64,000 bases of DNA from Flavobacterium lipolyticum (GTDB lineage Bacteria; Bacteroidota; Bacteroidia; Flavobacteriales; Flavobacteriaceae): NCBI RefSeq assembly GCF_020905335.1, contig NZ_JAJJMN010000002.1:310001-374000 (forward strand). The letters are read 5' to 3'. This document shows positions 9,084 to 17,334 of the stretch, piece after piece; within the stretch, counting starts at the first letter, position 1, and each line of letters opens with the position of its first letter. Under the pieces are notes generated by a model. The model was not told the DNA's origin and did no database searches. It worked only from the letters and a program-made list of their open reading frames with translations. The position numbers and the translations under genes were made by a program.

Positions 9084-10241
9084 ATGAAAGAGAAGTATGA
9101 TTTAATAATTATCGGGGCAGGAGTTCTGGGCACATTTCACGCCTACCATGCCCTGAAAAAAGGAATGTCGGTTGCCATTCTGGAAAAAAGCAGTAAACCG
9201 GAAGGTGCGACCGTTAGAAATTTTGGACAGGTTGTACCGTCTGGAATGGATCGAAAATGGCAGAATTTTGGAAAAGAAAGTTTAAAGATTTATAAAGATA
9301 TTCAATCGCAGTTTGAGATCAATCTCCGCCAGAACGGAACTGTTTATCTGGCTTCAAATGAAGAAGAAATGCAGTTGATTGAAGAACTTCATCAGATTAA
9401 TATTTCGAATGATTACGAATCTAATTTGCTGACCAAAGAGCAATGCCTGAATAAATACGACGGTTTACGTGCTGACTATTGTAAAGGAGGATTGTTTTTT
9501 CCGCAGGAAGTTACCGTTGAACCTTCCACAATGATTCACAAATTGCACCAGTTTATGACAGCCAATCTTGGACTTGATTTGTTTGTAAACACTACGGTCG
9601 TAGAAACCCAGGACCTAAACGATGAAGTAATAGCAAGAACTGCAGCAGGTGAGGTATACAAAGCTTCAAAAATTATTATTTGTAACGGAAGTGATTTCAA
9701 AATATTATATCCTGAGATTTACAACAACAGCGATCTCATTGTATCTAAATTGCAGATGCTGCAGACGAAACCTCAGAACAATTACAGATTGGACGGCTCT
9801 ATTTTAACGGGATTGACCATCAGAAGATATGAATCGTTCGAAGAATGTAAATCGTATCAGACCATCAAAGCAAAAGAAAATCCGGATAGTTTTGAGAAGA
9901 AGTATGGCGTTCATATCCTGTTCAAGCAAGCCCTTGACGGCTCCGTAATTTTAGGAGATTCTCATGAGTATGCTCCCGCAAAAGATATTGATTCTTTGGG
10001 ATTTGATCTGAATATGGACATCGATCATTTTATGATTGAAGAAGCCAAAAAGATAATTGATTTGCCTACTTATGAAATCCAGAACAGATGGTTTGGAATG
10101 TACTCGCAATGCAAGACCAAAGATATTTTCGAATACACCGTTGACCAGAATATTCACATCATAACCGGAATAGGAGGAAAGGGCATGACGGGAAGCGCAG
10201 GATTTGCCAAACACAATATTGATATGATTTTTAATGCTTAG
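9084..10241 (+). CDS. FAD-dependent amine oxidoreductase, TIGR03364-like
   Basis: A 385-residue DAO-superfamily flavoprotein. The Rossmann motif at the N-terminus reads LIIIGAGVLGTFHAYHALKKG and the FAD-closing C-terminal motif is GIGGKGMTGSAG. Length and pattern fit the TIGR03364 group. That group is known to co-occur with phosphonatase-like hydrolases (TIGR03351) and is proposed to deaminate aminophosphonates oxidatively, giving phosphonoacetaldehyde or a close relative. Exactly that hydrolase follows 211 bp downstream. A PhnW transaminase is absent, which supports the oxidase as the deaminating step. The substrate (2-aminoethylphosphonate, an N-methyl or 1-hydroxy form) cannot be decided from sequence. 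Confidence 0.82.
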   Translation: MKEKYDLIIIGAGVLGTFHAYHALKKGMSVAILEKSSKPEGATVRNFGQVVPSGMDRKWQNFGKESLKIYKDIQSQFEINLRQNGTVYLASNEEEMQLIEELHQINISNDYESNLLTKEQCLNKYDGLRADYCKGGLFFPQEVTVEPSTMIHKLHQFMTANLGLDLFVNTTVVETQDLNDEVIARTAAGEVYKASKIIICNGSDFKILYPEIYNNSDLIVSKLQMLQTKPQNNYRLDGSILTGLTIRRYESFEECKSYQTIKAKENPDSFEKKYGVHILFKQALDGSVILGDSHEYAPAKDIDSLGFDLNMDIDHFMIEEAKKIIDLPTYEIQNRWFGMYSQCKTKDIFEYTVDQNIHIITGIGGKGMTGSAGFAKHNIDMIFNA

Positions 10242-10245
10242 GGAT

Positions 10246-10313
10246 TGTGAGATGTGGGTTATGAGTTATGAGGTATGAGTTATGAGTTTCAGAGATAACC
10301 TGAAACCTGAAAC
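10246..10313. repeat. Period-7 array B
   Basis: Heptamers such as TGAGATG, TGGGTTA, TGAGTTA and TGAGGTA run straight on from the oxidoreductase stop, followed by two TGAAACC units. A short relic of AACCATT-type units lies at 10383-10404. Unit sequences overlap with those of arrays A and C. Confidence 0.8.
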
Positions 10314-10452
10314 AAATTTAATTATAAATCATAGTATATAATCTATAATTAAAGTCTTTTTTAGAGAAATAACACAAACGATCAACCATTAACCATCAAC
10401 TATAAACAAAAAAAAAAAACAGCCTGTTTGGCTATTAAAATAAATACACAAA

Positions 10453-11133
10453 ATGAAAATTAATGAAATTGAAATGGTTGTTTTTGATATGGCCGGAACA
10501 ACAATAAATGAGCAAAATATAGTTTACAAAACATTGCATAAATCCATCAACAACTTCGGGATCGGGGTTTCTTTGGAATCGGTATTGTCATTAGGAGCGG
10601 GAAAAGAAAAACATCAGGCGATCAGGGATATTTTAGAATACAATAAGATCACAGACGAGAATAAATCAGATGTAATATTCGAATATTTTAAAGAAACACT
10701 GGACAAAGAATATCTTTCAGCTTCCGTTTTACCTATAGAAGGCATTGAAAATATTTTTGAAAATTTAAAAAAGGACGGTGTAAAAGTGGTACTAAACACA
10801 GGCTACAGCAGTCACGTTGCGAATACCTTATTAGAAAAGCTGAACTGGAAGGAAGGAAACCAATACGATGCCTTAATCACCGCTGATGATGTAGTGTTGG
10901 GACGTCCATTTCCGGATATGATATACAAAGCCATGCAATTGTTTGCGATTACAGACGCTTCAAAAGTTCTAAAAGCAGGAGATTCTGCGATAGATATTGA
11001 AGAAGGTAAAAATGCCAAATGTGGCGTAACTATTGGTGTTTTATCCGGCGCACAAACCAGACAGCAGCTTGAAGCAGCCCAGCCCGATTACATATTAAAT
11101 TCGTTGGCATCGCTTTATAGTGTTATGGGGTGA
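10453..11133 (+). CDS. Phosphonatase-like HAD hydrolase (TIGR03351-like)
   Basis: A 226-residue HAD hydrolase with the hallmarks of the PhnX group. Motif I is DMAGTT with nucleophile D12 and alanine at +2 (DxAGT). A cap-domain lysine K51 in GAGKEKH aligns with the Schiff-base lysine of phosphonoacetaldehyde hydrolase. An arginine (GRPFPDM) replaces the usual HAD lysine, and the metal-binding motif is GDSAIDIEEG. These features imply cleavage of the C-P bond of phosphonoacetaldehyde or a close 2-oxoethylphosphonate, giving phosphate and an aldehyde. The gene follows the FAD oxidase rather than PhnW, the usual context of TIGR03351 and not of true PhnX. Class is firm, exact substrate open. Confidence 0.87.
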   Translation: MKINEIEMVVFDMAGTTINEQNIVYKTLHKSINNFGIGVSLESVLSLGAGKEKHQAIRDILEYNKITDENKSDVIFEYFKETLDKEYLSASVLPIEGIENIFENLKKDGVKVVLNTGYSSHVANTLLEKLNWKEGNQYDALITADDVVLGRPFPDMIYKAMQLFAITDASKVLKAGDSAIDIEEGKNAKCGVTIGVLSGAQTRQQLEAAQPDYILNSLASLYSVMG

Positions 11134-11153
11134 GCGGTTAGATGTGAATAATG

Positions 11154-11422
11154 TTAGAAGTAAGAAGTGAGAAGTAACAATTAACAATTAACAATTGACA
11201 ATTAACAATTAACAATTAACAATTATCAATTATCCATTATCCATTATCCATTATCCATTAACCATTAACCATTATCCATTAACCATTAACCATTATCAAT
11301 TAACAATTAACAATTAACAATTAACCATTATCCATTATCCATTATCAATTATCAATTAACAATTAACAATTAACAATTAACAATTAACCATTATCCATTA
11401 TCAATTAACAATTATCAATTAG
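11154..11422. repeat. Period-7 array C (TTAACAA/TTAACCA/TTATCCA units)
   Basis: About 38 degenerate heptamers start as TTAGAAG/TAAGAAG/TGAGAAG and continue as TAACAAT, TAACCAT and TATCCAT. It fills most of the gap between the hydrolase and phosphodiesterase genes. Runs of identical variants (several ATCCATT in a row, then AACAATT) suggest local duplication by slippage. Confidence 0.92.
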
Positions 11423-11493
11423 TAAAAACAATATCCCTGCAGGAAAAGTTTCAAACAAGTAAATAAATAGTAACCATAAAACAATTCAACCCA

Positions 11494-13176
11494 ATGAAAA
11501 AGATTTTTAGATTAAGTTACATTACAATTCTTGCAAGTGCGCTTTTAGTCACTTCCTGTACCAACGATTCAGCGCTTGCGAAAGACGAACAGGCAGTAAA
11601 TGCTAAAGCAAACTCTAAAACCGGCAAATCTGCTTTAAGCAGTGGAACCAGAAAATTACTGATTATAGGAATCGACGGCTGTCGCGGCGATGCTCTAATG
11701 GGAGCCAACACTCCTAATATTCATGCTTTATTACCCAATGCGGTTTACAGTGTAGATGCATTGACCGAAGCACCTACGTGGAGCGGAAACGGCTGGTCGA
11801 CGATGCTTACCGGCGTGACCCATTTGAAACATGGCGTAACCGATAATTCATTTTCGAGTCCGAATTTTACCTCGTATCCTAGTTTTTTGAAAAGACTTGA
11901 AACGTATAATTCTGCTTTAAAAACCATGTCGATTGTGCATTGGGCACCCATCAATACCTATATTGTGAATGGCATTGATGTAGAGAAAACACTCACTACC
12001 GATTTGGCTGTTAAAAATGAAGTGGTTGCCGCACTTACAAACGACAATCCGGATGCCTTGTTTTTGCATTTTGATGATGTCGATCATGCAGGACACAGCT
12101 ATGGATTTTCGCTTAATGTATCGCAGTACAAATCTTCAATTGAAACCACAGACGGTTACATAGGTGAAATCTTAACGGCTTTAAAGAACAGACCTAACTA
12201 TGCCAATGAGGATTGGTTGGTCGTGGTAGCGCCGGATCACGGAGGGATTGTTACAGGTTCCAGTGGATCTCATGGCGGAAGTTCTTACGAAGAACGAAAC
12301 ATCTTTACTATTTTCAACAATAAAAACTTTACGTCGACTAAAATCGAAAAACCGGTCGATCCCACTACAACGATAACGGGTAAGTTTGTCAATTTTAATT
12401 CCAATTCTATTTATGCTTCAACATCTAATGCACTTTACAATTTCGGAACTTCGAGTTTTACAGTGGAGTGTCGGGTAAAAACATCAGGATATAGCAGTGA
12501 TCCTTCGCTGGTTTCGAATAAGAACTGGGTGAGCGGTAAAAACCGAGGTTTTGTCATCTGCGCCAATACCGGAGGAACATGGAAGGTAAATATTGGGGAC
12601 ACTCAAAGTCGTGTGGATATTTCCGGTGGGACAATCAATGATGGGAAATGGCATCATTTGACACTTGTGGTGGACCGCACAGCCAAATTGGTTAAAACGT
12701 ATCAGGACGGTGCTTTTGTGGGGCAGGCTGCTATTGGAGCCAGTTTCGGAAGTCTGACTTCTGGACTGCCTTTTGCGATAGGACAGGACGGAACGCTAAC
12801 GTATGGTGCCAATGTAAACGGAAATATTGCTGAGGTGCGTGTATGGAACAAAGCCTTATCGGAAGCTTCGATTTTAAATTATACCTGTTCTTCGGTTACC
12901 GCTTCACATCCGGATTACTCCAATCTTATTGGATACTGGAAAGGAGATAACGGATCAGGAAACAGTTTTACCGATTCAAGCGTTCAGCAGGTAAACCTTG
13001 CTTTTCCAAATACTCCAACATGGATAAACACTACAGCCTCTTTAAAATGTGGTACCGCAACAGGAGCAGTTCCTAAAATGGTAGATATCGCCTATTCTTC
13101 GTTACAATGGTTTGGTGTACCCATCAATACAAGCTGGTCATTAGACGGCCGTTCATGGCTTCCGACAGCGAATTAA
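11494..13176 (+). CDS. Lipoprotein phosphodiesterase/alkaline-phosphatase-fold enzyme with LamG domain
   Basis: A 560-residue surface or periplasmic lipoprotein: LVTSC is a lipobox with C22. Residues about 50-280 form a nucleotide-pyrophosphatase/phosphodiesterase fold. Metal and nucleophile motifs are IGIDGCRGD, PTWSGNGWSTMLTG, DDVDHAGH and APDHGG. Residues about 300-480 are a LamG/concanavalin-like domain (FTVECRVKTS, DGKWHHLTLVVDRT, GNIAEVRVWNKAL). The superfamily includes phosphonoacetate hydrolase and phosphonate/phosphate ester hydrolases. Last in the phosphonate run, it may free phosphonate or phosphate head groups from glycoconjugates or lipids before uptake. Substrate is inferred; the fold is clear. 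Confidence 0.85.
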   Translation: MKKIFRLSYITILASALLVTSCTNDSALAKDEQAVNAKANSKTGKSALSSGTRKLLIIGIDGCRGDALMGANTPNIHALLPNAVYSVDALTEAPTWSGNGWSTMLTGVTHLKHGVTDNSFSSPNFTSYPSFLKRLETYNSALKTMSIVHWAPINTYIVNGIDVEKTLTTDLAVKNEVVAALTNDNPDALFLHFDDVDHAGHSYGFSLNVSQYKSSIETTDGYIGEILTALKNRPNYANEDWLVVVAPDHGGIVTGSSGSHGGSSYEERNIFTIFNNKNFTSTKIEKPVDPTTTITGKFVNFNSNSIYASTSNALYNFGTSSFTVECRVKTSGYSSDPSLVSNKNWVSGKNRGFVICANTGGTWKVNIGDTQSRVDISGGTINDGKWHHLTLVVDRTAKLVKTYQDGAFVGQAAIGASFGSLTSGLPFAIGQDGTLTYGANVNGNIAEVRVWNKALSEASILNYTCSSVTASHPDYSNLIGYWKGDNGSGNSFTDSSVQQVNLAFPNTPTWINTTASLKCGTATGAVPKMVDIAYSSLQWFGVPINTSWSLDGRSWLPTAN

Positions 13177-13925
13177 AAATTTGTGTTTTTTGTTTTTTAA
13201 AGGGTTATCTTCTTTTTTGAAGGTAGCCTTTTTGGTTTGATTCTGGCTTGGAGTTTAACCGCAAAGAACGCTAAGATGTTGCGCAAAGTTCGCAAAGATT
13301 TTTTTTTCTCATTTTGTGTCATTTCGATCGAAGAGAGAAATCGCATTAGAAACTCGACACAGAATGTCGCCAATCTTTTTCGAATCCCACGTGTGATTTG
13401 CTTCGTTAAAAATTTGTGTTTTATTGTTTTTTAAAGGGTTATCTTCTTTTTTGAAGGTAGCCTTTTTGATTTAATTTTGGTCTTGAGTTTAACCGCAAAG
13501 AGTGCAAAGATGTTACGCAAGGTTCGCAAAGGTTTTTTTTCTCATTTTGTGTCATTTCGATCGAAGAGAGAAATCACATTAGAAACTCGACACAGAATGT
13601 CGCCAATCTTTTTCGAATCCCACGTGTGATTTGCTTCGTTAAAAATTTGTGTTTTATTGTTTTTTAAAGGGTTATCTTCATTTTTGAAGGTAGCCTTTTT
13701 GATTTAATTTAGGTCTTGAGTTTAACCGCAAAGAGCGCAAAGATGTTACGCAAGGTTCGCGAAGTTTTTTTAATGTAAAGGGATGAGTTTAACCGCAAAG
13801 AGCGCAAAGATACTGCGCAAAGTTCGCAAAGTTTTTTTTCTCATTTTGTGTCATTTCGATCGAAGAGAGAAATCACATTAGAAACTCGATACAGAATGTC
13901 GCCAATCTTTTTCGTATCCTACGTG
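13175..13925. repeat. 233-bp tandem repeat, about three copies plus a partial one
   Basis: Equivalent points lie at 13178, 13411 and 13644, an exact 233-bp period. Each unit contains a terminator hairpin, a segment of CGCAAAG words (TTTAACCGCAAAGAGCGCAAAG), and a stretch ending in GAATCCCACGTGTG. A fourth, truncated copy lacking the hairpin starts near 13790. Copies 2 and 3 are almost identical. No real gene is seen in 13177-14088; ORFs here are by-products of the repeat. Confidence 0.9.
13199..13233 (+). terminator. Terminator of the phosphonate locus (first of three copies)
   Basis: AAAGGGTTATCTTC and GAAGGTAGCCTTTTT pair, with G-U wobbles, around a T6 loop and end in T5. Near-identical copies recur with the 233-bp tandem repeat at about 13432-13466 and 13665-13699. 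Confidence 0.75.
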
Positions 13926-14088
13926 TAATTTACTTCGTCTATTCACTGTCCTTCGAGTCCCCTTCGGTCGATATTGACAAGCTTAGTAGCTATTTAATCG
14001 TAAAGTTCTATCTATAGAGCTTTGCGAACCTTACCTTTTTTAAAGTCTTAGCTCTAAAAAAACTTAGCGTTCTTTGCGGTAAAAAAAA

Positions 14089-14673
14089 CTAACTATTACT
14101 CTCAGAATAAAAGTAAAGTACCAGCATCACACAGTTTTCTGTTGTTCGGTTTTGAGGCACGTGTGGATGTCTTCCGTTGAAGCACAATGAATCACCTTCA
14201 TTGACAACCACTTCTGCATCATCAATAATATAAGTCACACTTCCTTTTATGATGTATTTGAACTCCCAGGCATCTGTAATTACTTTTTCGCGTTTACAGT
14301 TGGGTTCCACGTCAAGAATTACAGCTTCAAAACCAATAGAGTTAATGCTTTTACTGAAAATATGATAGTAGTTAAAACCGGTGGTTTCGGCACGGTCCTC
14401 TTTTTCTATCTTTTGATAATCGTCTTTTTTAATATGAATGTACTTCGCATTCTTGGTATTTTCAACACCTTCAAAAAAATAACTCACATCCGTATTTAAG
14501 GATTGTATCAATTCAATCAAAACAGGTAGGGAAGGAATTGTTCTTCCGTTTTCAATTCTGGAAATCAAACCGTTGCTAACTCCGGCTCTGTTGGCTACTT
14601 CGTGTATGGTTAATGCATTTTTCTTCCTGATCTCTTTTAATCTCTTTCCAATACCAATTAAAAAATCTTCCAT
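14089..14673 (-). CDS. XRE-family regulator with C-terminal cupin domain
   Basis: A 194-residue two-domain regulator. An HTH_3 domain occupies about residues 8-65 (LKEIRKKNALTIHEVANRAGVSNGLISRIENG split here as LTIHEVANRAGVSNGLISR). A small beta-barrel cupin lies at about 105-190 (NEGDSLCFNGRHPHVPQN). This fold commonly senses a small metabolite. The gene converges on the phosphonate locus across the 233-bp tandem repeats. It is the only specific regulator nearby, so it is the best candidate to control the receptor-to-phosphodiesterase genes. That role is inferred from position only. Confidence 0.85.
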   Translation of the reverse strand: MEDFLIGIGKRLKEIRKKNALTIHEVANRAGVSNGLISRIENGRTIPSLPVLIELIQSLNTDVSYFFEGVENTKNAKYIHIKKDDYQKIEKEDRAETTGFNYYHIFSKSINSIGFEAVILDVEPNCKREKVITDAWEFKYIIKGSVTYIIDDAEVVVNEGDSLCFNGRHPHVPQNRTTENCVMLVLYFYSESNS

Positions 14674-14782
14674 AATAAAAACTTCAGTTTAGTATGGTAA
14701 ATATAACACAATTAGCGGGTGAGTTGCAAAAGAAGAGAAGCCTTAGTGTGAACTTTTGTATTTTCTATAGCTAGGATTATGG

Positions 14783-14942
14783 CACACGGATGATACGGAT
14801 TCGTTTCACGTAAACACGGATGAAAACGGTTTTTTAGAGGAATAAAAGACATTATTATGATAAAATAATCCTATCCCAGATAAAACAAAAAATAATCCGT
14901 GAAGATCCGCGTCTTCGCCTAGCGAATCAGTATCATCCGTGT
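14783..14942. repeat. Palindromic element with 19-bp inverted ends
   Basis: CACGGATGATACGGATTCG near 14785 is matched by the reverse complement of CGAATCAGTATCATCCGTG near 14923, with one mismatch. Inner ACGGATGAAAACGG and ATCCGTGAAGATCCGCG words are related to the ends. The whole is about 160 bp, non-coding, and sits between the XRE regulator and the TPR gene. It looks like a miniature or REP-type element. Confidence 0.65.
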
Positions 14943-14998
14943 ACTTTTTTTAGTACGGCTTTAAAACAAAAAAGAAGTTTTATAAAAAAGGAGCGAAA

Positions 14999-15559
14999 TC
15001 AATTCACCGTGACATTTCTTACCCTGGCTTTTTTAATGAGGTTGAGTGACTCTCTAATCAGAGATTTTATTTCGAGAGGTGGAGTTTTACGCCCTTCATG
15101 TTTGTTTTGTATTGGACCATCTATGTCCATTTTAGCTGTCTGTAAATCTCTTTCAAAAGCTTTGAGAACCTGATTTTCGATAGTTGAATGTTTTTTGTAG
15201 TAATAGATTGCATTGTGCAGATCTTCGATATGACCGGTAAAATCTAAGATTGCTCTTTTGGATATTGCCCGATTGTAGTAAATAGAAAACTCTAAAGGAT
15301 CAGTTTCAATGGCTTTGTCGAAATCCTCAATGGCATTATAATGGTAATCCAGTTTTTGAAGACAGGTTCCTCTTAAGGCATAAACCCCCTGATCAAATCC
15401 GGAATTGATCGCACAGTTTAAATGCAGCAGGGCATCCTGAAACCGATTCGACAAATAAAACTGTCTGCCCTTTTCCAAATGAAGAGAACCATCATTAGAA
15501 ACGGGTTTTGAAAGTCTTTCCGTAAACTTTTTTATTACTAAAGTGTTGAACCATTTCAT
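14999..15559 (-). CDS. TPR-repeat protein
   Basis: A 186-residue protein with three or so tetratricopeptide motifs between about residues 28 and 130 (AIEDFDKAIETDPLEFSIYYNRAISK is the clearest, cited here as AIEDFDKAIETDPLEFSIYY). There is no signal peptide or membrane segment, so it is cytoplasmic. TPRs mediate protein-protein contacts; partner and function are unknown. It stands alone between the XRE regulator and the PepSY gene. The short gap 15560-15771 contains nothing recognisable. Confidence 0.72.
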   Translation of the reverse strand: MKWFNTLVIKKFTERLSKPVSNDGSLHLEKGRQFYLSNRFQDALLHLNCAINSGFDQGVYALRGTCLQKLDYHYNAIEDFDKAIETDPLEFSIYYNRAISKRAILDFTGHIEDLHNAIYYYKKHSTIENQVLKAFERDLQTAKMDIDGPIQNKHEGRKTPPLEIKSLIRESLNLIKKARVRNVTVN

Positions 15560-15771
15560 GCTCTTGAGATTTTAGCCAACAGATTAAACAAGTCCTAAAA
15601 AGATTTATTAGAAATGGGGGGATTAAATTTAGGTAATTTTTTGAAATATAACAACTTACGATTGTTTTTATTTCGAAGAACACAGCAAAAGGATCCTAAT
15701 TACCGAATAGGTAAGAAAATTTTTCCAAAGAAATACAACAACTGAATAAAGTGATTTGCTTCGTCAAAAAG

Positions 15772-16878
15772 CTACTTTTTCTTTCTGCCGAGCCAAATGA
15801 TTAGTCCTGTAATAGGTAATGTCGCAGCAAAAAGACAAACCAAAAAAGCAATTATTTTAGTGGTCAATCCATAAACACTTCCGGTATGAATAGGATACAT
15901 CAGACGTTTCAGTTTGTCACCGTTTGAATAGGATTTGTAAGGTCTGTTTTCAATATTTTCCGCCGTATACTTATCAAAATAAGCCGAGCTGGATTGATGT
16001 GGAATGATTCTTTCCAGATCTTCCTTCAGAACCGTAATACTATTGATTGTATCCACCGGCATTCTAATTTGGATATTTCCGGTATAAGGAAAAATACTGT
16101 CGGTCTTATTGTAAATACCTTGATAAAAAGCAGTATTATTGAGTTTAGGATCTATTTTTGTTGGATTCTTTACTTTTAAAGACACTTTTTTACTGGTAGT
16201 TCCATCGGCGATTAAATAAAGGCCATTTTGAAACCAGTCAAAGGCAAAGGAAAGACCGGTTAGCGAAATAATAAGCAAAGCTAAGAAGCTGTAAAAGCCA
16301 AAAGTAGAATGAAAATCCCAATTGATTCTTTTGAAGGAACCGCTCCATTTTACCTTTAGTCGTTGTTTTAAATTTTTAATCTTTTTCGGCCACCATAAAA
16401 CCATACCTGTGATCAGCATCAGAACAAAAATAATACAGGAAGATCCCATAATAAGCTGCCCGGCATCACCCATTAGCAATTGTCTGTGGAGGGAAAGCAC
16501 TACTACAAAAAACCGACTTTCCTGAGGTGTTGTGGCGAGCACTTTTCCGGTATAAGGATCAATAGAAAAAAACTGTGCCTTTTTATCGGCATCCTTTGCC
16601 AGAATTTGGAAGGTACGCGAAGGATCATTGAAGGTATAAATTCGGGTAATTTTTTTGATGCCGTACTGTTTCTGAAGAACGTCTGTACAATAATCAATTG
16701 TTTTTTTGGTCGTCCCTACAGATGAAACCTGATAGTATTGAGGATGTAAGAATGAGTCAATTTCTTTTTCAAAAACTAAAATACTGCCGGTTAAGGCCGC
16801 AATAAAAACGATTAAACCTGAGCCAAGCCCCAGCCATAAATGTATTTGTCTGATCGTTTTTTTTATTCCTTTCTTCAT
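15772..16878 (-). CDS. PepSY-associated TM protein (ferric-siderophore reductase-like)
   Basis: A 368-residue inner-membrane protein of the PepSY_TM family. The first TM helix follows RQIHLWLGLGSGLIVF, with a conserved His. PepSY-like periplasmic segments alternate with TM helices near residues 140-165, 190-215 and 340-365 (ending GLIIWLGRKKK). Relatives such as PiuB and the FpvG-type proteins act in reduction of imported ferric siderophore. It is divergently transcribed from the siderophore receptor, and an operator-like motif lies beside an exact TAAATTTG -7 element (16974-16981, minus strand) upstream. A role in iron release from the imported siderophore is therefore likely but inferred. 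Confidence 0.85.
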   Translation of the reverse strand: MKKGIKKTIRQIHLWLGLGSGLIVFIAALTGSILVFEKEIDSFLHPQYYQVSSVGTTKKTIDYCTDVLQKQYGIKKITRIYTFNDPSRTFQILAKDADKKAQFFSIDPYTGKVLATTPQESRFFVVVLSLHRQLLMGDAGQLIMGSSCIIFVLMLITGMVLWWPKKIKNLKQRLKVKWSGSFKRINWDFHSTFGFYSFLALLIISLTGLSFAFDWFQNGLYLIADGTTSKKVSLKVKNPTKIDPKLNNTAFYQGIYNKTDSIFPYTGNIQIRMPVDTINSITVLKEDLERIIPHQSSSAYFDKYTAENIENRPYKSYSNGDKLKRLMYPIHTGSVYGLTTKIIAFLVCLFAATLPITGLIIWLGRKKK

Positions 16879-16983
16879 TTAGTAGCTTATTTGGTTTTAT
16901 AGGCACTCTGGTTCACACCGTAATGGTATCATTTTCTGTTAGAATTAAACTTGAATCCACAGAAAATGCGTCGCAAATTTATA

Positions 16984-16999
16984 CTTATTTAGACTAAAT
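16984..16999. promoter_or_regulatory. Putative Fur box (site C) before the PepSY gene
   Basis: CTTATTTAGACTAAAT matches 14 of 16 positions of the site upstream of the siderophore operon and contains the palindrome ATTTAG-A-CTAAAT. It lies just upstream of a minus-strand TAAATTTG (16974-16981), where a repressor would block the promoter. Confidence 0.6.
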
Positions 17000-17247
17000 C
17001 TTTGTTTTTTGAATGAAAAAAAGAGCCGTAAAACCTCAAAAATGCTTATTTATTAACTTTTGAATGGAGTAGTCTTAAACTTTGAGAAGAGAAAACTTAC
17101 AGATTGATTTTGATTCGTTTTGTGGCATTCGTACAATTTTTTAAGCTGATGCTGTTGTAATATTGCTTTTTTATCAAGAAACTGATTTATTTTCTGACAA
17201 AGGCGCATGAATTATTAAAAATTCTATAGAATAAATCGAAATAATAC

Positions 17248-17277
17248 TTGTTAAACAATTATTAATCTTTATTTTTG
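17248..17277 (+). promoter_or_regulatory. Bacteroidota-type promoter of the siderophore receptor
   Basis: TTG at 17248-17250, a 19-bp spacer, and TATTTTTG at 17270-17277 fit the TTG-N19-TAnnTTTG consensus of the primary sigma factor in this phylum. The predicted transcript start falls at about 17284, next to the putative Fur box. The rest of 16879-17334 is AT-rich with no gene. Confidence 0.65.
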
Positions 17278-17287
17278 CGCTGTTTTT

Positions 17288-17303
17288 ATTAATTCTAAAT
17301 AAG
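17288..17303. promoter_or_regulatory. Putative Fur box (site B) before the receptor gene
   Basis: ATTAATTCTAAATAAG is the reverse complement of CTTATTTAGAATTAAT, 15 of 16 identical to the siderophore-operon site. It overlaps the predicted transcription start of the receptor, a position suited to iron-dependent repression. Confidence 0.65.
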
Positions 17304-17334
17304 AATAAAATCACTAACCAAAAAATTAAAATCA

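Noticed and set aside
8792..9133. Minus-strand ORFs with FQVSGFRFQVSG-like repeats
   Set aside because: They are translations of period-7 array A; a 7-nt period keeps all frames open and gives seven-residue repeats. They also cover the start of the real FAD oxidoreductase gene on the other strand.
11154..11422. Possible CRISPR array
   Set aside because: Repeats are 7 nt long and contiguous, with no unique spacers and no cas genes anywhere in the window.
13237..13434. 65-residue plus-strand ORF after the phosphodiesterase
   Set aside because: It lies inside the 233-bp tandem repeat and reads CGCAAAG words; the same frame is broken in the other copies.
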